Positions 51,451-59,600 of a stretch of DNA of 64,000 nucleotides are shown piece after piece. A model generated the notes under the pieces. That model searched no databases. It saw only the letters and a program-made list of their open reading frames with translations, and was not told where the DNA came from. This DNA comes from JBEKOF01 sp049513975 (GTDB taxonomy: Bacteria; Verrucomicrobiota; Verrucomicrobiia; Limisphaerales; Palsa-1400): the NCBI GenBank assembly GCA_049513975.1, contig JBEKVM010000029.1, forward strand, positions 1 through 64,000, in the 5' to 3' direction. Each line of letters starts with the position of its first letter. Position 1 is the stretch's first letter. The translations under genes and the position numbers were made by a program.

Positions 51451-51527
51451 TGGCGCTGCCGGCAGGATTTGCACCCGCATAAGTTCGTTTAGAAGACGAA
51501 CGCCTCATCTCGTTCGGCCACGGCAGC
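51451..51527 (-). tRNA. tRNA-Arg(TCT), array type
   Basis: 77 bases with CCA. Perfect stem TTCGT/ACGAA, loop CTTCTAA; T-loop TGCAAAT on GCGGG/CCTGC; D-loop GAACGAGATGA. Two bases from tRNA-Asn. Confidence 0.9.
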
Positions 51528-51536
51528 TTTTGGAAA

Positions 51537-51612
51537 TGGTCGGAATGGCAGGGTTTTCACCTGCGGCCTCCCGGTCCCAAGCCGGGTGCTCTAAAGACTG
51601 AGCTACATTCCG
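51537..51612 (-). tRNA. tRNA-Pro(TGG), array type, A56 variant
   Basis: 76 bases with CCA. Perfect stem CCCGG/CCGGG, loop CTTGGGA. T-loop TGAAAAC has G55-A56; D-loop AGTCTTTA has U18-U19, so 19-56 would be U-A in place of G-C. Compare the canonical tRNA-Pro(TGG) at 41080, which has the same anticodon. Confidence 0.9.
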
Positions 51613-51619
51613 TGAAGAA

Positions 51620-51695
51620 TGGCGGACCCGAAGGGAGTTGCACCCTCAACCCTCCCGCAGACAACGGGGCGCTCTGCTGATTGAGCTACGAGTCC
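51620..51695 (-). tRNA. tRNA-Asp(GTC), array type
   Basis: 76 bases with CCA. Loop TTGTCTG on a four-pair CCCG/CGGG stem; T-loop TGCAACT on GAGGG/CCCTT; D-loop AATCAGCA on GCTC/GAGC, a clear example of A18-G19. Confidence 0.88.
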
Positions 51696-51700
51696 GAAAT

Positions 51701-51804
51701 TGGCCTGCCCGCCGAAGCTGCGCAGGACGAGGCGTAAAGCCCGCCTTCGCTAAAGCTACGGCGCGGCAGCCTTCGCCCGCCGTTGCACAGCGGGCGAAGG
51801 CTGG
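51701..51804. repeat. CCA-end palindromic element, copy 2 (104 bp)
   Basis: Starts TGGCCTGCCCGCCGAAGCTG and ends in a 14-bp perfect hairpin, CAGCCTTCGCCCGC against GCGGGCGAAGGCTG. The final TGG is the CCA of the next tRNA. The middle holds CCGCCTTCGCTAAAGCTACG. Confidence 0.85.
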
Positions 51805-51889
51805 TGGGAAGTGCTGGTAACGCTCCAGTCGTCGCTTCCGACATGTTTTGAGACGTCCGGGTTACGGCCGGATTGCCGGATCACTTCCC
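51802..51889 (-). tRNA. tRNA-Tyr(GTA), probable; Leu(CAA) alternative
   Basis: 88 bases with CCA; acceptor GGGAAGT/ACTTCCC. The stem TCCGG/CCGGA with loop CCGTAAC gives GTA in the same C33 style as other members, but leaves almost no D-arm. An alternative fold gives CAA in an 8-base loop. T-loop AGCGTTA. Tyr is otherwise missing from the array. Confidence 0.5.
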
Positions 51890-51895
51890 TGAAAT

Positions 51896-51968
51896 TGGTA
51901 GCGGGGGTGGGAGTTGCGCCCACGGAGGCAGAGCTTATGAGGCTCGCCTGAATCTCATTCTCCCCGCA
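51896..51968 (-). tRNA. tRNA-Met(CAT), initiator-like
   Basis: 73 bases with CCA. Loop CTCATAA; the acceptor TGCGGGG/CCCCGCT leaves pair 1-72 as U-U, the key mark of bacterial initiators, and A73 fits. T-loop CGCAACT on GTGGG/CCCAC. It lacks the three G-C pairs in the anticodon stem typical of fMet. D-arm small (GAAT/ATTC). Confidence 0.75.
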
Positions 51969-51974
51969 GTGAAA

Positions 51975-52078
51975 TGGCCTGCCAGCCGTAGCTGTGCAGG
52001 ACGAGGCGTAACGTCGGCCTTCGCTAAAGCTACGGCGCGGCAGCCTTCGCCCGCCGTTGCACAGCGGGCGAAGGCTGG
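51975..52078. repeat. CCA-end palindromic element, copy 3 (104 bp)
   Basis: Same layout as copy 2: TGGCCTGCCAGCCGTAGCTG at the start, an identical hairpin half (CAGCCTTCGCCCGC) and the end GGCGAAGGCTGG, with TGG being the CCA of tRNA-Ala. Confidence 0.85.
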
Positions 52079-52150
52079 TGGAGTCGGTGGGTAACGCTCC
52101 CACATCGGCTTGCTTGCAGGGCAAGTGCATTGCTTGTCTGCCACGACCCC
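52076..52150 (-). tRNA. tRNA-Ala(TGC), array type
   Basis: 75 bases with CCA. Perfect stem CTTGC/GCAAG, loop CCTGCAA (C33); T-loop AGCGTTA on GTGGG/CCCAC; D-loop GACAAGCAA. Pair 3-70 is G-U, the Ala identity element: acceptor GGGGTCG/CGACTCC. Confidence 0.9.
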
Positions 52151-52165
52151 ATAAAGTCAAAAGAA

Positions 52166-52239
52166 TGGCAAGCCGCCCTGGTGCTGCCCCAGGCAAGCTG
52201 AGTTTTGGAGACTCTGCTGCACAGGCTGGTGCGCGACTT
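52166..52239 (-). tRNA. tRNA-Trp(CCA), array type
   Basis: 74 bases with CCA. Loop CTCCAAA; T-loop GGCAGCA on CCTGG/CCAGG; D-loop CAGCCT on GCAC/GTGC; G73 as expected for Trp. Confidence 0.87.
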
Positions 52240-52249
52240 GTTTTGGAAT

Positions 52250-52352
52250 TGGCCTGCCAGCCGCAGCCGCGCAGGAGGAAACGAAAAGCCCGCCTTCGCT
52301 GAAGCTGCGGCGGGCAGCCTTCACCCGTTGACATGCAGCGGGGGAAGGCTGG
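52250..52352. repeat. CCA-end palindromic element, copy 4 (103 bp)
   Basis: A more diverged copy: TGGCCTGCCAGCCGCAGCCG at the start and GGGGGAAGGCTGG at the end, TGG being the CCA of tRNA-Gly. Its hairpin arms have mismatches. Confidence 0.78.
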
Positions 52353-52423
52353 TGCGGTTGCCGGGAGTTGCGCCCGGACTTCCTCCGTGGCGGGGAGGCA
52401 TTCTGCTGTTAAATCACAACCGC
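52350..52423 (-). tRNA. tRNA-Gly(GCC), array type, first gene of the array
   Basis: 74 bases with CCA. Perfect stem CCTCC/GGAGG with loop CCGCCAC (C33); T-loop CGCAACT on CCGGG/CCCGG; D-loop TAACAGCAG. If the array is read from the right, this gene is nearest the promoter. Confidence 0.9.
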
Positions 52424-52433
52424 GAAATTAGAA

Positions 52434-52461
52434 GGGCCGGGAGCGTTGCTGCTCCCGGCCC
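52434..52461. promoter_or_regulatory. 11-bp perfect hairpin upstream of the tRNA array
   Basis: GGGCCGGGAGC pairs with GCTCCCGGCCC around GTTGCT, 11 bases before the tRNA-Gly gene on its 5' side. On the minus strand it is followed by TTCTAATTTC, a weak U-run. It could terminate or attenuate transcription entering the array. Confidence 0.55.
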
Positions 52462-52770
52462 ATGCCATTTCAACAAAGAACAAACACCTCTTGGCGATCT
52501 AAGCGATCCCAACCCGCGGTTTCACGGCGGCTGTTTCGGTGTTTAGGGGCACACCTCCTGCAAAGCCCTTAATATGTAAATCTAAAATTCGTCCTGTTCG
52601 TCCTGGGGACGTTGTCTTCCGGTCGTGGGCAGACCCCGCCGGTGAGGCTTCTCTGCTCGTCCCCGCCAAATTCAATTTGTCGCCAGAAGACATCACCTGG
52701 ATGTCGCGTTATTCTTGTTCACAGATTGTCCATTTATCGTTGTTAATCGTTCACAGTCATGCTTTTCAGG

Positions 52771-52810
52771 GAAAATAAAAAACCCTGCTTGCATGTCGGC
52801 AAGCAGGGTT
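52771..52810 (-). terminator. Rho-independent terminator (minus strand)
   Basis: AACCCTGCTTGC (52781-52792) pairs perfectly with GCAAGCAGGGTT (52799-52810) around a 6-base loop. Read on the minus strand it is followed by TTTTATTTTC. It would stop transcripts arriving from the right, 22 bases after the possible microprotein. Confidence 0.85.
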
Positions 52811-52831
52811 GAGGAAGTTCTATTTCGTTCG

Positions 52832-52906
52832 TTACCTGCTTGCCATGAGTCTATCCAACTTGACCTGTTGTTCCGGGGCTGCGGTGGATAGACCAAGGCT
52901 AAACAC
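52832..52906 (-). CDS. Possible microprotein, 24 residues
   Basis: GTG at 52906 starts a frame ending SLGLSTAAPEQQVKLDRLMA plus SR and TAA. The residue mix looks like protein, not random, and a strong terminator lies just downstream. No family recognised and the Shine-Dalgarno is poor. Confidence 0.3.
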   Translation of the reverse strand: MFSLGLSTAAPEQQVKLDRLMASR

Positions 52907-53276
52907 ACTACCCGGGTTATACCGGCTATGACGTGTCCCAATGGTCATTGGGGCCGCCGTCATCGGCCAACTCGCGGCTGATATGTTTAAGCAAGTTTTC
53001 ATTGAACTTATAACACAGGTATCACGGAGTGTTCATTGCGTCAACTACTATTTAAAAATATTTTGAGATTTTTTTATTGCGCCCGGATTCATATATTCGG
53101 ATAGGTTGATGTGAAATTCCTGACGCCCCGCGCAGTTTTTGCGCTGACGCCGTGAGATTGACGCGGGCCTGCCGCTTCTGTTTCTCCGGGATGATGAAGG
53201 AGCCGGCGGCAGGGTTTGGCCTCGCGTTGACTGAATGGCAAAATGATTTTAAAATAAAAAACTTAGAGGAAGCCTT

Positions 53277-56048
53277 ATGCGAACCATGACCCTGATCGAA
53301 GGCGCGATGTCCCTGCTATTTGCCGCCACGGCACTGGCCGGGCCACACTGGACCGAACGCTACAACGTCGTCTGGACCACCCCGAGCAAGGATGCGGCCG
53401 GTTCGATGCCGCTGGGCAACGGCGAGGCCGGCATCAATCTGTGGGTGGAGGAGAACGGGGATCTGCTGTTCTACATCGGCCGAAGCGACTCGTTGAGCGA
53501 GATCTCCCGGCTTCTGAAAGTCGGGCAGGTGCGCGTGTCGCTGTCCCCCAATCCGTTTGTCACGGGCGCCCCGTTCCGCCAGGAGTTGAAACTGAGCGAT
53601 GGCGTGTGCGAAATCACCGCCGGCGAGGGCGGGAAGAAGGTGACGCTGCGGGTCTTCGTGGGCAGCGATCGTCCGGTGGTGCATGTGACGGGGCAGTCCG
53701 CCTCGCCGCTGACCGTGAAGGCAAGGGCTGAGTGCTGGCGCACGCAGCGCCGCGCGCTGCCCAAGGGAGACGAACAAGGTTCGGCCTGGACCCTGCGGGA
53801 TGCGCCATTCGAACTTTATGAATCGGCGGATGTTTTCCCAGCCGGATTGGAAGGGGCGGCGGCCTGGTATCACCGCAACGAGGAATCCGTCGCTTTTCCA
53901 TCCACCATCAAACACCAGTCGCTGGAGTCCGTGGCGGACCAGGCTCACGATCCGTTGTGGCATCGCACCTTCGGCGGGTGGCTGACCGGGGCGGAATTCA
54001 AGCCGGTGGATGGACACTCGATCCAGACCATTGCACCCGGCAGGTCGTTTGCGCTGCGCGTAGCGGCGCCGTGCGGCCAGACGCCGACAGCGCAGGCCTG
54101 GATGGATGAGGCGAAACAACTCGCAGCCGAGGCTGCGGACGCCCCCGCCGCCCTGGGCCGCACCACGGCTTGGTGGCGGGAATTCTGGGACCGCTCCTGG
54201 GTCATTACCGATGCCGGGATGGGAGGGCGGGTTGGCGGGGAACAGCATCCGCTGCGCATCGGCTACGACTCCAATAAACAGAACCCGTTCCCCGGCGCCA
54301 TCGGTCGCACGGCGGTCTTCAGCCGGCCACTCCCGCCGGAGGAAATCGCCCGGCTGGCCGCCGCCGCTCGTGACCAGACCACTCCGATACAGGATGGTCT
54401 GCTGGCCGCCGGCGATGGAACTCCGCGCGAAATCCCCAAGGACAAATTGAACTTCAAACGCGGCTTCAGTCTGGAAGCCTGGATCAAACTTGATCGGACT
54501 GAACCGGGCCGCATATTTGACAAGATAACCGCCGGCGGTTCGGATGGATTCCTTTTCGATACGCATCCCGGCGATACGCTGCGCCTGATCGTCGGCAGCA
54601 AAGTTCTGAGCGCTCCTCCCCGCACGATCCAAGCGGACGGCTGGCATCATGTGGCGGCCACCTTCGACAGCGGCACCGGCGCGGCAAGTATATATCTGGA
54701 CGGGAAACTCCTGGCCGGGCAATCCGGGGATGACGTTTCCCCCATTGCGCGGGGCTACACCCTGCAACGCTACATGCAGGCCTGCGGCGGCCGCGGCGCC
54801 TATCCCATCAAGTTCAACGGCGGCATCTTCACGGTTGAACCCGAAGCCGTGGGCCGGCCGTACAACCCTGATTGGCGCGCCTGGGGCGACCCCCACTGGT
54901 TCCAGAACGTCCGCCACATGTATCACCCGATGCTGGCCGGCGGTGATTTCGAGATGATGGGCCCCTTCTTCCGAATGTACGAAACCGCCCGCCCCTTGTG
55001 CGAGGCGCGGGCCAGGCTCTATTACGGCGCGGAAGGCTGTTACTTTCCCGAAACCATGACGGTTTGGGGCGCCTATGCCAACGGCGACTATGGCTGGCAG
55101 CGCGGCGATCATCCGCCCGGGGACATCCTGTGCAACTACTGGCGCTACGCCTGGAACCAGGGGCCGGAACTGGTCAGCCTGATGCTCGACTACTGGGACT
55201 ACACCCGCGATGAAGCCTTCCTGAGGCAGCAGGCTTTGCCGATGGCCGTTGCCGTGCTGAAGTACTTCGATACGCGCTTCAAGAAAGATGAAAAGGGCAC
55301 GATTATTCTGGACCCCACCCAGTCGGTGGAAACCTTTTGGTGGGAGGTGGTCAACGACATGCCGAGCGTGGCGGGATTGAACGACATCACGGCGCGGCTG
55401 AGCGCATTGCCGGAAAGACTGACCGCGGCGCCAGAGCGTGAGTTCTTCGCGAAGATGAAAGCGGCCTGCCCCGCGGTGCCGGTGGAGCAGGGCCGTCTGG
55501 CTCCCGCGCAGCAATACAAGGACCAGCGCAGCAACTGTGAGAATCCCGAACTCTACGCGGTTTGGCCCTTCCGGCTTTACGGCTTGGGCAAGCCGGGATT
55601 GGAAGAAGCCCGCGCCGCCTACGCCCACCGTGCCAACCACTTGGATGCGGGCTGGGGCTACGACGGCAACTGCGCCGCGTTATTGGGCTTGACGGGGGAG
55701 GCCGCCCGCATTCTCCGGGTCAAATGCGCCAACTCCAACCCGGCCTACCGCTGGCCCGCCACCTGGGGACCGAATTTCGATTGGCTGCCCGATCAAAACC
55801 ACGGGGGCAACCTGCTGAATACCACCCAGCTTATGCTGCTGCAAAGCCAGGGCGGCAAGCTCCGCCTGCTCCCCGCCTGGCCGAAGGATTGGGACGTGAG
55901 CTTCAAGTTGCACGCGCCCTGCAACACGACCGTCGAATGTGTGTATCGCGGTGGCAAGGTGGAGAAACTCACGGTGACGCCGTCCGCACGGGCGTCGGAT
56001 GTCATACAGCCTGACAGCGAGACCGCAGAGGAGAGGGGGCAGCCATGA
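53277..56048 (+). CDS. Secreted DUF5703/GH95-like protein with inserted LamG-like domain
   Basis: 923 residues from ATG 53277, with AGAGGAAG upstream and a short signal. N-terminal DUF5703 module (YNVVWTTPSKDAAGSMPLGN and LLFYIGRSDSLSE). A concanavalin-type insert at about 315-485 has FSLEAWIKLDRT, DGWHHVAATFDSGTGAASIY and LDGKLLAGQ. The alpha-toroid glycosidase-like core has YYGAEGCYFPETMTVWGAYA, CNYWRYAWNQG and 'DPTQSVETFWWEVVNDMP', and a C-terminal beta sandwich follows. GC is balanced and codons differ slightly from the neighbours. Probably cleaves a fucose- or galactose-containing glycan; the exact reaction is unknown. Confidence 0.85.
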   Translation: MRTMTLIEGAMSLLFAATALAGPHWTERYNVVWTTPSKDAAGSMPLGNGEAGINLWVEENGDLLFYIGRSDSLSEISRLLKVGQVRVSLSPNPFVTGAPFRQELKLSDGVCEITAGEGGKKVTLRVFVGSDRPVVHVTGQSASPLTVKARAECWRTQRRALPKGDEQGSAWTLRDAPFELYESADVFPAGLEGAAAWYHRNEESVAFPSTIKHQSLESVADQAHDPLWHRTFGGWLTGAEFKPVDGHSIQTIAPGRSFALRVAAPCGQTPTAQAWMDEAKQLAAEAADAPAALGRTTAWWREFWDRSWVITDAGMGGRVGGEQHPLRIGYDSNKQNPFPGAIGRTAVFSRPLPPEEIARLAAAARDQTTPIQDGLLAAGDGTPREIPKDKLNFKRGFSLEAWIKLDRTEPGRIFDKITAGGSDGFLFDTHPGDTLRLIVGSKVLSAPPRTIQADGWHHVAATFDSGTGAASIYLDGKLLAGQSGDDVSPIARGYTLQRYMQACGGRGAYPIKFNGGIFTVEPEAVGRPYNPDWRAWGDPHWFQNVRHMYHPMLAGGDFEMMGPFFRMYETARPLCEARARLYYGAEGCYFPETMTVWGAYANGDYGWQRGDHPPGDILCNYWRYAWNQGPELVSLMLDYWDYTRDEAFLRQQALPMAVAVLKYFDTRFKKDEKGTIILDPTQSVETFWWEVVNDMPSVAGLNDITARLSALPERLTAAPEREFFAKMKAACPAVPVEQGRLAPAQQYKDQRSNCENPELYAVWPFRLYGLGKPGLEEARAAYAHRANHLDAGWGYDGNCAALLGLTGEAARILRVKCANSNPAYRWPATWGPNFDWLPDQNHGGNLLNTTQLMLLQSQGGKLRLLPAWPKDWDVSFKLHAPCNTTVECVYRGGKVEKLTVTPSARASDVIQPDSETAEERGQP

Positions 56049-56673
56049 GTCAAGCAGAGGGAAATGGTTTGTTCGTTTTTTGTTTGGAAAGCGAGCTGGG
56101 GATTGCCGGCAGAGGGCCGGCAACCGGGCGGCATACCCACCCCTTTGGGGGTCTGGACCCGTTAACCCGTTAGGACCGTTGTCAATGAAGGACTTACATG
56201 AGGTCCGACCCGTTAGGTGACCCGTTAGAACCCGTTAGGAACCCGTTAGGGGCAAATGCAAAATTATAAATTATGAATTATAAATGAAGACGGTCGGGAA
56301 ATGCGGAATGCAAAATGAAGAAGGGGGGCAGGATTAAGATAAGGATTATGATTAGGATACTGAGGATTTGGCTTGGTTCCAAAAACGGGTCGGCAGACTG
56401 GCAGGCGGGGGAAATGCAAAGTGCTGAATGCAGAATGAAGAATGAAGAAGGGGGCCGGCGGGTGTGGAACGGAAACGTGGTTTTGATCTCGCCGTCTTTT
56501 GTGCAAACTGAGCGGGCTTTAACCGCGGATTTCGCGGATTTCACGGATAAGATTTGGGCAACCGCGCCGTCGCGCCGTTCCAATCCGGGCTGAACCATCC
56601 GGCTAGGCATGTCAAGAATAAATGTGGCATCGTTAGGAACCGACCACTTTACCACTTTACGACCACTTTAGCT
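56049..56673. repeat. Gene-free region with CCCGTTAGG and GATTA-type repeats
   Basis: Between about 56155 and 56251 the phrase ACCCGTTAGG or a close variant occurs six or seven times at irregular spacing. GGATTA-type hexamers (56331-56365) and GCAGAAT-type heptamers (56297-56312, 56414-56448) follow. No gene is seen. Confidence 0.75.
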
Positions 56674-59600
56674 TTACGGCCTGCGGGCCGACTGGCGGGC
56701 GATTTCTTCGGCGAGCTTTTGTGGCTCGTGGCAGACGAGGAAATCCCATTGGCCGAGACGGCCCCAGTGGTTCACGGCGGACAGCCAGCGGCGCGCGGCC
56801 TGGTGCTTGGCCTCCGTGTCCTCGTGGCTCTGGCCTTTTATTTCCAGAATGAGGGTGACGCCGCTGGCGAGTTTGACGAGGAAATCCGGCTCGTAAACGT
56901 GCGGGTTGCCGTACAGTTCATACGGGATGTTGAACTCGAGGCGGTCATTGCGGGCGTAGCAGGTGACAATTCCTTCTTTGGCGAGTTTTTCGAGCTGGAA
57001 TACGGCGGCTTGTTCCCATGAATTGGTGTCGCACGCCACAAGATTTAAATGGCTTGCCTCGGTTATGAGGACCGGCTTGACGGTTTTGAAGTGGACGCTT
57101 TCGGTGCTGCCGATGGGCTTGTACCGGTTCAGCCTTGGCAAAAGGGGCGTCTCTCCCTTGGCGTCGTCGGGTGTGATGGCCGCAACCAAAAGTGAAACGA
57201 TGCGCTGGGCGTAGGTTTGCAGGCCGATCTCGCATGGGTGGCAGCCGCAAAACTCCACTCTGGTGCCGATGTAATCCTGCACAATCTTGAGGACCTGGGG
57301 AAATAATGTGACGCGGCTCTGGCGTTTCAAGCTTTCCTTCCCGGCATGGGCGGTCTCGGTCAGTTCCCGCACGATTTCCCGCGCGATTTCAAACGCGATG
57401 GTCTGCGGGTGAACCGAGGCATAATACTCGTGCCGGTTCACTTCCGTGAATCCGAAGCCGCCGTGCGCGCTCGGGTGTCCAATTTGGTAGCCAACTTGCG
57501 GGCGGACAAAGGCGGCGGTCGGGGTGTTCCATGGGTCAAGCCCTGTGCGCTCGACCTGGCGGACGTCGCATTGAATCAGGTTCCGCTTTAGGTCCACCAC
57601 GTAGCCTTCCACTATCGGGAAGCGGATTTCAAATTGTTTCCGGGCTGGCAGTGCCATGATTTCGTGTTTGGGGCGGTCTTCGGGCGGCGGGCCTCCGCCT
57701 GGTTCCCGGCCCTTGAACGGGATGAGCGAAAACGGCACGCCGAAAATGTCAACGTATTCGGCGGTGAGCAGACCGGTTTGGGGGTCGGGCGTGTAATCCA
57801 TCCGGCGCAATCCCCGGCCAACAACCTGCTCGCAGAGGAGCTGGCTGTGAAAGGCGCGCAAGCCGAGGATCTGGGTCACGTTGTCGGCATCCCATCCTTC
57901 GCTCAGCATGTTAACGCTGACAACGCAGCGGATGCGCTCGCCGGGTTCCCCTACCTTTCCGACCGTGGAAACGATTTTTCGCAATTCTTCCGCCGCCTCT
58001 TTTCTGGTCGCTTTGGGGTCTTCGTTCTCGGCGGCCCTGAGGAGTTCTGAATCAATGCGGAGCGTGACCTCGGCGCCCTTTTGATTCCAAAGTTGCGGGA
58101 AACCATTGAGCCCGCTGCTGTAGGCTTTCTGCGGCTTGGCTATTTTCTTTCGCTTTGGGGAATCCTCATCCTCCTCTTCATCCGGGGAGTCGGCTGCAAT
58201 CGTTTCCTCGCCGGAAATCATGCGGTGGAAGTGCTCGGCGATGTCCGTGTTATCGCAGACAATGATCATGACGGGCGGCTTGCGTTCCTGGCCGGGTGTT
58301 GCTTTCTGCATAACGTCGTATCGCTGTTTCCATTCGCCGGTGAGCGTGAGCAATGCGTCCTCGGCTTTGCGATAAACGACTTCGGGTTTGACTTTTCCTC
58401 CCGTGAATTTTTCGCCCGCTTTGAGGTCGCGGGTGATGTGCTCCCACAATTTGAAATACTTGGGGTCCGGCCGGCCGGTGTTGTCGATGGCCGGCAGGCG
58501 CGGAATTTTGGTGATGCCGCTTTCGATGGCGTCAACCAAGCTGAAATCGCTGACAATCCACGGGAAGGGCGAGCCTTCGGGGTAGCCGCTGCCGTGGATA
58601 TAAAAGGGGGTGGCGGACATATCCACACAGAGGGCAATGCCGCACGCCGAATTGATCTTGTCCAGTCCCGATACCCACACCGTCGCGTCTTCTCTTTCCT
58701 TTTTTTCCTCTGGCGTGAGTTTTTCATCTTCGCCGACTGGCGCGGGCCGATAGGCGTGGTGGCCTTCATCGTTCAAGACCATCAATGGCTCGGTTTCCCA
58801 AAGATCGCCAAGCCGATTTTGGGCAAAGGCTTCGGGCGTTTCTGGTCCGAGTTTTCCGACTGTGGCGCTGCCGACTTTGATGACTTCGGACTCCGGCCCC
58901 AACCAGTGCCAGTTTGTCACCAAGACTTTCCCCTTGGCCAGTTCGCCGCGCAAGGTGGTGGGAACCAGATCGAATTGTTCGTAATAATTATCCACGTCGC
59001 CCGGGTACAGCACGGCAAGGCGTTCCTTGATCGTGAGATTTGGACACAGAACCAGGGCACGGCGGGGAAAGCGGGGATCGCCTGGCTTAGTGCCGCGGTT
59101 GCAGAAAGCCCATGAAATGAGCATCGCCATGAGAACGGTTTTGCCGCTTCCGGTGGCCATTTTGCAGGCGAAGCGCGGAATGGATTTTAGTCCTTGCTCG
59201 TTCGGGATGTCCGCCAGCTTGGGATGCTGCGCGATTTTCGTTATCCATTCGTGCGGGCGGGGATTCTGGCCTTGGCAAAGAGCGCGGTATTCCTCCGGGG
59301 CGAGCTTGGGCGTCCAGCGCGGTTTTTTGCCCTGGGCGAGAATTTCCCGCAAGTAGATGATCGTCTCAGCGGCTTCGATCTGGCAAAAAAACAGCCTTCG
59401 CGCTCTGTCTTGGCGCCACCAATGGCGAAGCAGTTGCTTCGTTGTTTCCGATCCGTTTTCCCAGCCTGATTCGCGCCAGCGTTTTACGTCTTCACGCAAG
59501 GCGTTCACCAGCGGCAGGTCGTCGCGTTCCTCCTCTGCGAGCAGGGACATTTGGGCGCTGCCGGTGCGTTCGCTTTTGAACCAATAACTTGCTGGCCGGC

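Larger units (their letters stand above)
52462..53276. other. Largely gene-free region right of the tRNA array
   Basis: Apart from a possible microprotein (52832) and a terminator (52771) nothing convincing is seen. GC drops near 53030-53110. Somewhere here the minus-strand promoter of the array is expected but I cannot point to it. Confidence 0.5.

Noticed and set aside
52499..52696. Open frame right of the tRNA array
   Set aside because: No Shine-Dalgarno, no domain pattern and low-complexity residue mix.
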